This document shows, piece by piece, positions 10,234 to 18,738 of a DNA stretch of 64,000 nucleotides (the stretch's first letter is position 1; each line of letters begins with the position of its first letter). The notes below the pieces were generated by a model. It did not search any database, had not been told where the DNA came from, and was given only the letters and a program-made list of their open reading frames with translations. Position numbers and translations under genes: made by a program. The DNA comes from Microcoleus vaginatus PCC 9802 (lineage in GTDB: Bacteria > Cyanobacteriota > Cyanobacteriia > Cyanobacteriales > Microcoleaceae), in the NCBI GenBank assembly GCA_022701275.1, contig CP031740.1, positions 4,599,001 through 4,663,000 on the forward strand, read 5' to 3'.

Positions 10234-10635
10234 AATCCACCTGACTGCGGTTTCAAAAAAATACAAAAATTCCCCAATTTCGTGACTGGCGTCCGAAACT
10301 ATCTATCACTTTTTATTTATACAGACACACCCGTTCTCCGTAAAAACCCGGTGAGCGATCATCTTTCGTCCTCAAACTAACAGTTTTTTTACGGAATATA
10401 TGTAAAGTTTTCTTAAAAAATAACTGATTAATTAAAAGTTTGATAAATATACGGAAAATACTTAAGTATTTTTACTGTAAAAAATGCGAGATTAATTTAC
10501 CACAAATATTTGTGAAACGTAAGTGCAATTGTACAGAAATTTCAAAGTCAGCAATTTTGATACATACTTTAGGGTGCGTAAGCAATTAGTCGTGCAAAAA
10601 ATACCGTCTTCTAACGCACCCTACTAAACTTTTGA
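10234..10635. other. Intergenic, promoter side of the giant gene plus one folded repeat
   Basis: This AT-rich region has no credible ORF. It should hold the promoter of the minus-strand giant gene. Near the other end, arms AGGGTGCGTA (10571-10580) and TAACGCACCCTAC (10612-10624) form an inverted repeat, a common cyanobacterial intergenic type. That repeat lies just downstream of the gene ending at 10636 and could act as a weak transcript end. Confidence 0.6.
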
Positions 10636-11514
10636 TTACTTCAAACCCCCATCTATCCCCGCTAAAATCTGCTCAGCTTGCCCGCACAAAGCAGCGTGAC
10701 AGCAACCGTTACTCGCCAACAATCCCCCCCACTGACTCACATCTCCCCGGTTATATTGCAAAGTAGAACCGTCAAAACGAGTAAATCGGCCGCCCGCTTC
10801 AGTCAAAATTAATTCCGGTGCCGCTAAATCCCAATCTTTCGGTGCAGACTTTCCCGAAAGAGCAATATAAACATCAGCCTTTTGTTCGACAATTGTCGCA
10901 ATTTTACAGCCGATACTACCGACAGCTAGTTGATTTTGACAAGGCAGTTTTTGTAACAATTGATTAAAGCGATCGCCCCGGTGACTGCGGCTAGTTACTA
11001 TAGATAAATCTGCCACTATATTTCGCGCCGAAACTTGCAACTTTACCGCAGAACCGTCCCGAGTTTCCATAAAAGCGCCAGCATTTTGCACCGCGTAATA
11101 AATCTTTTGCTGCTGGGGCCAAGCCACAACTGCCAATACTGGTCTTCCCTCGAATGCTAAAGCAATGTGAACGGCAAATTCCCCTGTCCTGTCAATAAAA
11201 TCTCGCGTTCCATCCAAAGGGTCAATAATCCAAACCCAACTTTGAGGTAAGGGAACTTGACCGTTGGTTTTCAAATAAGATTTGTAAGTTTCTTCGCTGA
11301 GATAGCCAAATTCTGCATTCCCTAAAGCCGACTGCAATTCGTCGAGAATGTAAGAATTGACTGCGACATCGGCGGCGGTGACGGGGCCATCTTTTTTCTC
11401 TTGGATGTCGAGGTTAGGAGTGTTGGAATCCTGGCGATAATAGGATTGTAGGATATCTGATGCACTCCAGGCGATCGATCGGGCAATTTCGCTGATTTCT
11501 TCGAGAGTTTTCAT
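10636..11514 (-). CDS. Inositol monophosphatase / CysQ-like 3'(2'),5'-bisphosphate nucleotidase
   Basis: The 292-residue protein belongs to the Mg2+-dependent, Li+-sensitive phosphatase family. Metal-site motifs are present: EET near residue 75, WIIDPLDGTRDF (Asp, Asp and DGT metal ligands), and a C-terminal WDLAAPELILTEAGG. The DGTRDF form and overall length fit CysQ/PAP phosphatases, which recycle 3'-phosphoadenosine 5'-phosphate from sulfate assimilation, but inositol-1-phosphatase cannot be excluded. The start at 11514 is preferred because AGGAATTC precedes it. A longer frame to 11619 would translate a dispersed repeat. The upstream JmjC gene is 98 bp away on the same strand and shows no functional link. 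Confidence 0.85.
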   Translation of the reverse strand: MKTLEEISEIARSIAWSASDILQSYYRQDSNTPNLDIQEKKDGPVTAADVAVNSYILDELQSALGNAEFGYLSEETYKSYLKTNGQVPLPQSWVWIIDPLDGTRDFIDRTGEFAVHIALAFEGRPVLAVVAWPQQQKIYYAVQNAGAFMETRDGSAVKLQVSARNIVADLSIVTSRSHRGDRFNQLLQKLPCQNQLAVGSIGCKIATIVEQKADVYIALSGKSAPKDWDLAAPELILTEAGGRFTRFDGSTLQYNRGDVSQWGGLLASNGCCHAALCGQAEQILAGIDGGLK

Positions 11515-11530
11515 GAATTCCTTTTTTTTG

Positions 11531-11597
11531 AACTGCAGATGAACGCCGATTAACGCAGATTTCTGTAGGGGCGGTGCCCCCGTGCCCGCCCCTGGAA
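11531..11597. repeat. Composite dispersed repeat between two genes
   Basis: The segment contains GCAGATGAACGCCGATTAACGCAG-like sequence (about 11536-11560), related to repeats at 16149-16187 and ~62780-62820. It is followed by a GC-rich hairpin with GGGGCGGTGCCCCC and GCCCGCCCC. It lies in the leader of the phosphatase gene. Confidence 0.65.
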
Positions 11598-11612
11598 ACC
11601 ATACATTAGCAA

Positions 11613-12737
11613 TTACCAATTAATATGAGGATATTTCCATTCATAATAATTGGGAAAAACAAAATTAGTAAACGAAACCGAAATACTAACCTCCAATGAT
11701 TTTACATGATGCCACCAACCGACCGGAATAAAGATAGCCTCTCCCGGTTCCAAAATTACTTCAATAATTTTCGCATCTCTGTAAAGCGGGTATTTGTCAT
11801 AATCGGGATTTTCGCCGTCCACCTTGCTGAAAACTCCGACGTGATTGTAAAGCAGAGGGGTTTGTTGCGGAGAAATCAATTTAATTAGTTTGCGACCAGA
11901 CACTTGAGCTAAAATTAAATTAACTGGGTCATGGTGCAGCGGTGTAATCGTGCCTTTCGGGCCGAACCAAAAGAAAACTCTGCCTTTTGTGTCCGTTGGA
12001 TTTAGGTATTCTGGGAAAATTTCAATGTCGTCGAATAGGGATTTAAATTCCTCTCTTTCTAGAGTTTTGTTGTTAGCAACCATGTAGTAGTCGTTGCTAG
12101 GCCCGCCCTTGACCACCATCTCTACATATTTGCGAAACAAAACAATTTTTTTGTGATTTTCTATCTTAATTTCGTAATTCGGGTCTGAGTTGCGGTTAGC
12201 TTGAATTTGTACCTCTACATCGCCATATTTTTGCTGCAAATACTCCGGCGTCCACAACTGCAACGCTTTCCAGTTGTGCATAATATTGGTAATAATTACT
12301 GGAGTATTTTTTGCGTAGTAATTTTCGAGAAAATACTCTCTAGAAAGGCTGCTTTTGCGTTCGATTGTGCCAAACTTGGAAGACAATGCAGCTAATTGAT
12401 TGCTAATCCTGAGATGCGATTCTAATTTCTGCAATAACTGCACGTACTGACTGCCTGCTTGAAAGTAGGGATGAGATGATATTTCCCTAACTTCTGCGGT
12501 GGCTGTTTCCGCATCTATGCCGGTATTTATTAGTGTTTGAATGATTTCTGCATCGGGTTGATTTAATAATTTGTTAGCCGCCACCCACTGTTTCATATTG
12601 TCGGGAAGTTCTTGTTTGCTTGGGGTGAGTAGATTGGGCAAATTTTGTGTCAGCCATTCTAGGTTAACTTGCTGTTGTTCTGTGAGGGTAATCCGCAAAG
12701 GGGGAAGGGTGATACTTAGAGGTTGGGTGTCAGGCAT
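11613..12737 (-). CDS. JmjC/cupin-8 family 2-oxoglutarate Fe(II) oxygenase-like protein
   Basis: The 374-residue protein has a C-terminal cupin-8/JmjC domain (~120-374). The metal-site facial triad is visible: HHD in TITPLHHDPVNL and a distal His in VGWWHHVKS, with GEAIFIP before it. The region around YYAKNTPVIITN matches the usual entry strand of these domains. Residues 1-110 are helical and not recognised. Bacterial members are thought to hydroxylate protein or peptide side chains; the substrate here is unknown. It lies upstream of the CysQ-like gene on the same strand. Confidence 0.8.
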   Translation of the reverse strand: MPDTQPLSITLPPLRITLTEQQQVNLEWLTQNLPNLLTPSKQELPDNMKQWVAANKLLNQPDAEIIQTLINTGIDAETATAEVREISSHPYFQAGSQYVQLLQKLESHLRISNQLAALSSKFGTIERKSSLSREYFLENYYAKNTPVIITNIMHNWKALQLWTPEYLQQKYGDVEVQIQANRNSDPNYEIKIENHKKIVLFRKYVEMVVKGGPSNDYYMVANNKTLEREEFKSLFDDIEIFPEYLNPTDTKGRVFFWFGPKGTITPLHHDPVNLILAQVSGRKLIKLISPQQTPLLYNHVGVFSKVDGENPDYDKYPLYRDAKIIEVILEPGEAIFIPVGWWHHVKSLEVSISVSFTNFVFPNYYEWKYPHINW

Positions 12738-12804
12738 GATTCGGGTATGTTGTTTTGGAAGTGTTTTGTGTGACTTTAACTTGTCTTACTAATATAGCAA
12801 TTTT

Positions 12805-12850
12805 GTTAACGAACCGCGAAGGCGCTAAGGGCGCTAAGGAAGAGAAGAGG
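12805..12850. repeat. Dispersed repeat GAACCGCGAAGGCGC type
   Basis: The sequence with GAACCGCGAAGGCGC followed by AAGGGCGC is repeated almost exactly, inverted, at 18682-18720. A looser relative is at 14811-14845 (CTCTGCGGCTTCTGCGGTTAA). All three are intergenic or in leaders. Confidence 0.7.
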
Positions 12851-12969
12851 GAAGTTCACAAATTTTGTCGAGGTTGCTGTCAGGATTTTAACTTAACAAG
12901 TGTTGTCAGTTAAAGTTTTCTAGCTTTGAGCGATTTTAACCGGATAGTTTGGTTAATTTTAATTTTAAA

Positions 12970-13827
12970 TTAACCCTTATTCATCCAGGCGCGGGTTCCG
13001 AAGTTTTTGCAGGAATGGGAAGCGATTTTAGCCGCTGCGGTGAGAGTATCGATAAAGTTGTTTTGCAAAATATAGTGACAGAAAGCCCCGTGAAAGATGT
13101 CGCCAGCGCCTAAAGTGTCTGTGGCTTGAATTTGAGGTACTTCTACAGTGCCATAACTGCCATTGCTGAGGTATAAAATTGATTTTTCGCCGCGAGTGAT
13201 GGCAATATGGGAAATTCCGGCTGCTGACAGGTAAGCAAAGACTTGTTCGGAATTGTCGCAGTCTGGCGGATGAAAGTTATCCGAACATACGGCCCATTCT
13301 ATAAAAGGCAATATTTCCTCTAATCCGGGTTTCCAACTGCCACCGTCGAGGACAATGGGAATGTTTTTTGACTTGGCAAGTTGAGCAATTTCTTTGCTGG
13401 CTGCGATTTGATGTCCGTCAACCAGTACAATACTAACTGATGTTAAAATATCCGGGTTAATTGTTTGACTGTCAACTTGCGATTTCGTAGCATTGATGGA
13501 AATTACCGATCGATCGCCCGTTGCTTCAGTTACAATAATCGAGGACACTGGTGGCGAGTGCGATCGCCCGGGTTCCAAATCAATTATCCTGACATTATAC
13601 TCCGCTAAGTCTCCACGAATTAATTGGGCGATCGCGTGAGTGCCCAAAACGCCAGCCCATACCGCCGCATTCCCCAAATAGCTAAAAGTGACCGCAGCAT
13701 TGGCCGCCGGCCCGCCCGCAGCAATGGTACAATCAGAAGCAACAACTTTCTGATTTTCACGCGGAGGCTTCTCGGCCAAATAAACTAAATCTAAAGTTGC
13801 CAATCCCAAAAACAATCCGGTTTTCAT
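12970..13827 (-). CDS. PfkB-family sugar/nucleoside kinase
   Basis: The 285-residue protein is a ribokinase-like kinase. The N-terminal GGPAANAAVTFSYLG motif and the C-terminal DTLGAGDIFHGAF signature with the catalytic Asp are both intact. It would phosphorylate a sugar or nucleoside with ATP in the cytoplasm; the substrate cannot be read from sequence. It is slightly shorter than ribokinases (~305 aa). The gene stands alone, divergent from rsmI with 84 bp between the starts. Confidence 0.88.
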   Translation of the reverse strand: MKTGLFLGLATLDLVYLAEKPPRENQKVVASDCTIAAGGPAANAAVTFSYLGNAAVWAGVLGTHAIAQLIRGDLAEYNVRIIDLEPGRSHSPPVSSIIVTEATGDRSVISINATKSQVDSQTINPDILTSVSIVLVDGHQIAASKEIAQLAKSKNIPIVLDGGSWKPGLEEILPFIEWAVCSDNFHPPDCDNSEQVFAYLSAAGISHIAITRGEKSILYLSNGSYGTVEVPQIQATDTLGAGDIFHGAFCHYILQNNFIDTLTAAAKIASHSCKNFGTRAWMNKG

Positions 13828-13911
13828 ATCTTCTTAAATATGTGGCATGGGCGTGTGGCATGGGCGTCCCGCCCGTGTCCCATCTGCGGTTAAAAACTTC
13901 AAAATATCAAA
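13828..13911. promoter_or_regulatory. Divergent spacer with short direct repeat
   Basis: This spacer separates the divergent PfkB and rsmI starts. It contains a directly repeated GTGGCATGGGCGT and a small GGGCG/CGCCC fold. Promoters of both genes must lie here or further inside; I see no convincing -35/-10 pair. Confidence 0.4.
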
Positions 13912-14793
13912 ATGCAGCCAAATCCCAATACAGGAACACTTTACATCGTAGGAACCCCGATCGGCAACCTCGAAGACATGACATTTCGCGGCATCCGAAT
14001 CTTGCAAACAGTAGACTTCATCGCCGCCGAAGATACCCGCCATACCGGCAAACTTTTGCACCACTTTCAAATCCAAACGCCCCAAATCAGCTATCACGAA
14101 CACAACCAACACCAGCGACTTCCCGAACTTATCGACAAACTGCATTTAGGCAAAGATATCGCCCTCGTCACCGATGCCGGAATGCCGGGAATTTCTGACC
14201 CCGGATACGAGTTAGTCAAAGCTTGCGCCGATGCTAATATTAACATTATTCCGATTCCCGGCCCGACCGCCTGCATTGTTGGCATAACTGCATCAGGATT
14301 ACCCACAGAAAGATTTGTATTTGAAGGTTTCTTACCCGTGAAAGGTCAAGAACGCCAACAAAGTTTAGAAGCTTTGCAAATAGAATCCCGCACTATAATC
14401 TTATACGAATCTCCCCACCGATTGCGGCAAACTTTACAAGATTTAGCAAATACTTTGGGAAGCGACAGACAGATTGTGCTGGCGAGAGAGTTAACTAAAA
14501 TGCACGAAGAGTTTTGGCGTGGTAGTATGGAAAGTGCGATCGAGCTTTACACCAATCGCGAACCCCAGGGAGAATTTACCCTCGTAATAGCCGGCATCCA
14601 AACAGCAGCCCCAATATTTTCCGAAGACGCCATTAAAGCAGAATTGCAAACATTAATTGCAGAAGGCATAAGTCGTTCCCAAGCCAGCCGCCAGCTAGCG
14701 CAACAAACATCCCTCCCCCGCCGCCAAATCTACCAACTCGCCCTCACAATAGGCGACAATGAATCGCTAGAACAACCCTTAGATGACTTGTGA
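13912..14793 (+). CDS. rsmI: 16S rRNA (cytidine1402-2'-O)-methyltransferase RsmI
   Basis: The 293-residue protein has every hallmark of RsmI, a tetrapyrrole-methylase-fold enzyme that 2'-O-methylates C1402 of 16S rRNA with S-adenosylmethionine. Motifs include VGTPIGNLEDMT near the N-terminus, EDTRHTGKLL, VTDAGMPGISDPG, IPGPTACIVG, FEGFLP and YESPHRL. The C-terminal ~50 residues form the usual extra helical domain with RQIYQLAL. Length is normal for the family. Confidence 0.95.
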   Translation: MQPNPNTGTLYIVGTPIGNLEDMTFRGIRILQTVDFIAAEDTRHTGKLLHHFQIQTPQISYHEHNQHQRLPELIDKLHLGKDIALVTDAGMPGISDPGYELVKACADANINIIPIPGPTACIVGITASGLPTERFVFEGFLPVKGQERQQSLEALQIESRTIILYESPHRLRQTLQDLANTLGSDRQIVLARELTKMHEEFWRGSMESAIELYTNREPQGEFTLVIAGIQTAAPIFSEDAIKAELQTLIAEGISRSQASRQLAQQTSLPRRQIYQLALTIGDNESLEQPLDDL

Positions 14794-14876
14794 ATAAATC
14801 TTTTCTATTCTCCTCTGCGCCCTCTGCGGCTTCTGCGGTTAAATAAAAAAAGCTAGATACTCACACTCAGAATTAT

Positions 14877-16094
14877 ATGGTACGCGGAAACTACGATCGA
14901 CAAAAACCATATTTACGCAACCCCCACATCAACAAACCAATCGCCGAAATTTATGCAGACTTAGACGCCTTTAGCTGGGAGATATTTGAAGACCAACCCC
15001 ACCGCTTCGATACCGTCAGTTTCTACGTCTTGCTTCCCCCGCTGTTTTACGAAGGCCGTTTCATTAAAGGGATATATTTCAGCGAAGCAGTCGAACTCAT
15101 CAACAAACTCTTTCCCCAACTTTCTTCAGTATTTTTATCCTTCACCTATTCCCCCGGAATCTCCTACTCCTGGGCCCCCATAGCTGACGCCTACTCTAGT
15201 TTATACAAAAACCCGCAGCGGGATAAATGGTTTCGGGAAACTTATGTCGATCGCGCCCACAAACCAATTATACCCCTACAAGACACCGACTTCATCAACG
15301 AATACTTAATTTCCCCGCGCAACGTCCCCGCCAAAGACATCGACTTGCTAGCTGTGGCCCGAATTTCCGAAGAAAAAAATTTGCCAATCATAGCCAAAGC
15401 CTTAAAAGTTTACCGCCAAAAATATCCGCAAAAACCGATAAAATTAACAGTAGTCACCGGCCACGAATTTGATGCTAGCAACCTGAAAACTCTCGACCAG
15501 TACGCCTTACAAGAATGGCAACAAGTCGAGGAAATTTTAACCAATCCCTCCGACTACATTAACTTAGTGCCGAGAGTTGACTACTACAGCGAAATCCCCA
15601 CATATTATTCGCGGGCGCAAGCATTCGTCCTCGGTTCCCTCCTCGAAGGAAAAAACCGGGGCATTACCGAAGCCATGAGTTGCAACGTACCAGTAATTTG
15701 TTTTGAAGAATTCAACCAATACGCCAGAGGAAACTCGCCAGTTTTCCCCGAAGGTGCCGGTCTTTACGCCAAGTTTGACCCGGAATCTCTCGCAGATACT
15801 ATTTATACAGTATTGGAAAATCAAACAGAATTCAAACCGCGATATCAGTATTTAAAGCATTGCGGGCGCAAGAACTTTTTCAATACTTGTATAGACAGTT
15901 TTCCTTACTATCAGCACAACATTCCCGACTACAAGTCCGGAGATGCGATTAACAATTTGTGGCTGGATTTAGCAGTTCAGCAAAATTATCAAGTTAGCTT
16001 AAACAGCTTTTTGTACGGAGGTTCTCCCTTGTCTCATATTCGCGGGACAAATGCGATTCAGCACAATCTCGGCGAGTTAACAAAGTTTTTGTGA
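14877..16094 (+). CDS. Family 4-type glycosyltransferase
   Basis: The 405-residue protein has a GT-B fold pattern. The C-terminal half carries LLAVARISEEKNL (start of the nucleotide-sugar domain) and the E-x7-E signature EGKNRGITE followed by AMSCNVPVICF. The N-terminal acceptor domain is not typical and ends in SYSWAPIADAYSSLY. It likely moves a sugar from a nucleotide donor in envelope or polysaccharide assembly; donor and acceptor are unknown. No other polysaccharide genes are next to it. It starts 83 bp after rsmI with a repeat between, so co-transcription is uncertain. Confidence 0.8.
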   Translation: MVRGNYDRQKPYLRNPHINKPIAEIYADLDAFSWEIFEDQPHRFDTVSFYVLLPPLFYEGRFIKGIYFSEAVELINKLFPQLSSVFLSFTYSPGISYSWAPIADAYSSLYKNPQRDKWFRETYVDRAHKPIIPLQDTDFINEYLISPRNVPAKDIDLLAVARISEEKNLPIIAKALKVYRQKYPQKPIKLTVVTGHEFDASNLKTLDQYALQEWQQVEEILTNPSDYINLVPRVDYYSEIPTYYSRAQAFVLGSLLEGKNRGITEAMSCNVPVICFEEFNQYARGNSPVFPEGAGLYAKFDPESLADTIYTVLENQTEFKPRYQYLKHCGRKNFFNTCIDSFPYYQHNIPDYKSGDAINNLWLDLAVQQNYQVSLNSFLYGGSPLSHIRGTNAIQHNLGELTKFL

Positions 16095-16148
16095 GCATCT
16101 GTACAGCAAACTAGAGTTATTGCATAAATCTTTGATTGATATGGCAAC

Positions 16149-16187
16149 CGCAGATAAACGCAGATAAACGCAGATAAACGCAGATAA
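16149..16187. repeat. Four tandem copies of CGCAGATAAA
   Basis: A 10-bp unit CGCAGATAAA is repeated four times head to tail just downstream of the glycosyltransferase and ~55 bp before the insertion sequence. Related non-tandem versions occur at ~11536 and ~62780. Confidence 0.9.
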
Positions 16188-16243
16188 TTTATAGTAAAAC
16201 TCGGCGATAGAAAGCAATCCTACACAAACTTTCGACCGCCTAA

Positions 16244-17605
16244 TGGGACTTAAACAAGTTTTAAGCCCAAACAAAGCCCAAACTGGCTTTATATAAAGTA
16301 AATAGGTCCCTGTTTTCTTGCAACCAGCCAAAAAACCTGTAAGATATAGCTGTTCTAAAAGCTGACAAAGCTTCAGTAAATGTTGTTAAAGGTTGGTTAG
16401 CCCACTGCCGACGCAATCCTCCTGTTAACTGATGCCAAATGATAAAAGTATAAGCACAAAATACTAATATTAAATGTCGATAAAGGCTTCTCTTTCCTCG
16501 GATTTGATATTCTTTTAACCCTAGCCATCCTTTAGCTTCACGGTAAAACACTTCTACCCAATTACGTTGGGAGTAAGTTGTTACTATCCATGATGCTGTT
16601 GCCCGCTCACTGGCAGCGTTAGTCACTAAATAATCAACTTCTGTGGCGGTAGAACAAGTCGGAGCATTCATGACGATAGCGACTGTTTTTGGCCCGGACA
16701 TGGTTGAGAATTCTACTGTGATAGTTGCTACCCACACAGTTCTGGGCTTTTCCCGATTTAGTGTAATAGCACTTAAAGCCTCTGCTGGTAAACGTTTTGC
16801 TAATTCTGAGAGTTTGAGTTCTTCGGGTTGTCGCTCGGGTTCTATTTGACAGACTACTTTTCGATTTTTGGCTAATCCTCCTACATAGGTTAACTTCCTT
16901 TTCTCTAACTCCTGCAAAAATCTACTATTATTCCCATAGCCTGCATCGATTAAAACTACTGCTGGTCGCTCTTTCCTTTCTAAGCATTTGTCAATTAGTT
17001 TGATGGCTATATCGGGTTTTTTAATAAATTCTGGATTTTCTTTTCCTTGAGGTAACGAATGAGCGTGTTGATATAATTCAACATCAAGTGGTAGGCTTTT
17101 CACTCCATCATATAAGTGTGTAGTTACCACTACTACACCATTATCTGTTTTTCCGATTTCTCCAATATATTGCCGACCAACTCCTGCTGTTAAATTGCCA
17201 CTTTTTCTGTGACCGGAATCATCTATTATCAGAGTAAACCCTCTGCTGATATGAGTCTGCCTACACTGCTGCATCACCTGCAACCGTCGTTGGTTAACTT
17301 GCTGGGCATTCCAAGGAGCTTCTGTCAAAAAATGATGCAATCGGTTGTATGTAACTCCTATACAGTCTCTTGACATCTGAGTCAGGTTTTTTCGCTCACT
17401 TTCTCCCAATAATCCCCCTAAATAGTGCTTAAACCCTGTTTTTTGGGCTTGATGGCTAAAAACATCGTCAAAACGACGACACCATCGATCGAAGCATGGT
17501 GGCATGGCGCTAGGAGTTGTTTCTTTCATTGCGCGTTTTTGACGTAAAAAGCTTAACCTGACTACATTATACTATTTTTAGCACAATTTTTTTGTTTAAG
17601 TCCCG
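16244..17605 (-). mobile_element. IS701-family insertion sequence, intact
   Basis: The left end TGGGACTTAAACAA (16244-16257) and right end TTGTTTAAGTCCCG (17592-17605) form a 14-bp inverted repeat with one mismatch at the outermost base. They are flanked by CTAA on both sides (16240-16243 and 17606-17609). A 4-bp YTAR duplication is what IS701-family elements make. The 1362-bp element holds one full transposase gene, so it is probably recent and possibly active. It is inserted beside a GC-rich dispersed repeat (GCGCTGCCGCGC, 17610 on). Confidence 0.9.
16261..17529 (-). CDS. IS701-family DDE transposase
   Basis: The 422-residue protein fills the insertion sequence. It has the IS701 catalytic pattern: Asp in TLIIDDSGHRKSG, Asp in VVLIDAGYGN, and Glu in VEVFYREAKGWLGLKEYQ. 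Its length is normal for the family and the frame is uninterrupted. It starts with ATG at 17529 and ends 17 bp inside the left end of the element. Confidence 0.93.
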   Translation of the reverse strand: MKETTPSAMPPCFDRWCRRFDDVFSHQAQKTGFKHYLGGLLGESERKNLTQMSRDCIGVTYNRLHHFLTEAPWNAQQVNQRRLQVMQQCRQTHISRGFTLIIDDSGHRKSGNLTAGVGRQYIGEIGKTDNGVVVVTTHLYDGVKSLPLDVELYQHAHSLPQGKENPEFIKKPDIAIKLIDKCLERKERPAVVLIDAGYGNNSRFLQELEKRKLTYVGGLAKNRKVVCQIEPERQPEELKLSELAKRLPAEALSAITLNREKPRTVWVATITVEFSTMSGPKTVAIVMNAPTCSTATEVDYLVTNAASERATASWIVTTYSQRNWVEVFYREAKGWLGLKEYQIRGKRSLYRHLILVFCAYTFIIWHQLTGGLRRQWANQPLTTFTEALSAFRTAISYRFFGWLQENRDLFTLYKASLGFVWA

Positions 17606-17679
17606 CTAAGCGCTGCCGCGCTGGCTTCGCCCACGCGGACTAAAAAATCAACATATAGAGATTCGGGATAAGTTTTGTT

Positions 17680-18672
17680 TCAAAAGGCAGAAATATCGGC
17701 AAAAATCTTACTTGCCAAAACTCTTGCTAAATTCACAGGAACAGCATTGCCGACCATTTTGTATCCATCAGCAATATACTTGTACTTAAAAATAAACTCA
17801 TCCGGGAAAGTCTGAACTCTCGCGCACTCTCGCACAGAAAGCCGACGGTAAGGCAGAGGCGAATTAGGGTCAAAAATGCGCTTATCTTTGCCAACCAAAA
17901 TCATTTTACTAGCTTGAGGATGGAGAGGTGCGTGTCTGCCGCTGGCCTGAATTGTAAAAGAAGGTTCTGACCAACTTCGCACTCGATTGCGCGACATATA
18001 AATGCTCGAAAACCCCAAATCCGCACATTCGTGATTTGGGACAGAATCGTGATAATTATCTAATTTACCCTTAACTGACATAGGGGCGGCCTGCAAATCA
18101 AAAATCGCATCTTTCAGCGTCAAAACATCGGCTCCAGGTTCGGGAAACTCAAAACCAAAACCCAGAGTTTCCCGATAGCCAACAACAATCACCCTTTGCC
18201 TATCTTGGGGAACACCAAAATTTTTAGCATTTAACAACTTGTACGAAACCCGATACCCGATTTCCTCAAACTGCGATAATATATAAGTGAAAGCTTCCTT
18301 GTTTCTGGGAGCTAAGATTCCGCTAACATTCTCAGCTAAAAAAAACACAGGCTGCTTGTCGCGCACAATTCTGATATACTCCCAGAAAAGTTGACCCCGA
18401 CTGTCATCAATTCCGCGTTTCGCCCCCGCTTCACTCCAACTTTGACAAGGAGGGCCGCCGATAATCCCAATACAATTGGGAATTTCATCAGAATTAATTT
18501 TTCTGATATCTCTGCGATCTAAAATGGTTTCAGGATGGTTAAACTCGTAGGTATCCCAAATAGACTTATCATATTCATTCGCCCAAACCGGATTAAACCC
18601 AGCTAAGCGAAAACCCAAATCCAACCCGCCACAACCCGAAAACAGAGAAATAATATTCATACCTATCGACAT
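17680..18672 (-). CDS. DNA (cytosine-5)-methyltransferase, no visible restriction partner
   Basis: The 330-residue protein shows the ordered C5-methyltransferase motifs: LFSGCGGLDLGF (motif I), GGPPCQSW with the catalytic Cys (IV), AENVSGI (VI), QDRQRVIVVG (VIII), RRLSVRECARVQTFPDEF (IX) and GYKMVGNAVPV (X). The target recognition region (~225-280) is short. I chose ATG 18672 because AGGAGACAG precedes it; the longer frame to 18729 would translate a dispersed repeat. There is no nuclease gene of restriction type next to it (Uma2 at 20007 is separated by folC), so it looks like an orphan methylase. Its recognition site cannot be read from sequence; cyanobacterial orphan methylases often act on sites within or overlapping HIP1. 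The IS sits just downstream. Confidence 0.92.
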   Translation of the reverse strand: MSIGMNIISLFSGCGGLDLGFRLAGFNPVWANEYDKSIWDTYEFNHPETILDRRDIRKINSDEIPNCIGIIGGPPCQSWSEAGAKRGIDDSRGQLFWEYIRIVRDKQPVFFLAENVSGILAPRNKEAFTYILSQFEEIGYRVSYKLLNAKNFGVPQDRQRVIVVGYRETLGFGFEFPEPGADVLTLKDAIFDLQAAPMSVKGKLDNYHDSVPNHECADLGFSSIYMSRNRVRSWSEPSFTIQASGRHAPLHPQASKMILVGKDKRIFDPNSPLPYRRLSVRECARVQTFPDEFIFKYKYIADGYKMVGNAVPVNLARVLASKIFADISAF

Positions 18673-18681
18673 CTGTCTCCT

Positions 18682-18720
18682 CTCTTCCTTCGCGCCCTTC
18701 GCGCCTTCGCGGTTCGTTAA
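18682..18720. repeat. Dispersed repeat, inverted copy of 12805-12850
   Basis: This is the near-exact reverse complement of the repeat at 12805-12850. It lies in the short divergent spacer between the methylase and folC, so it overlaps whatever promoters drive both genes. Confidence 0.7.
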
Positions 18721-18738
18721 AAAATCCAATAATCCTCA

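Noticed and set aside
11515..11619. N-terminal extension of the inositol-phosphatase-like gene
   Set aside because: The extra 35 codons translate a dispersed repeat, while ATG 11514 has a good ribosome site.
16149..16187. Iteron-like replication or partition site
   Set aside because: Only four 10-bp copies, and the same unit occurs as a dispersed repeat in other spacers with no replication gene nearby.
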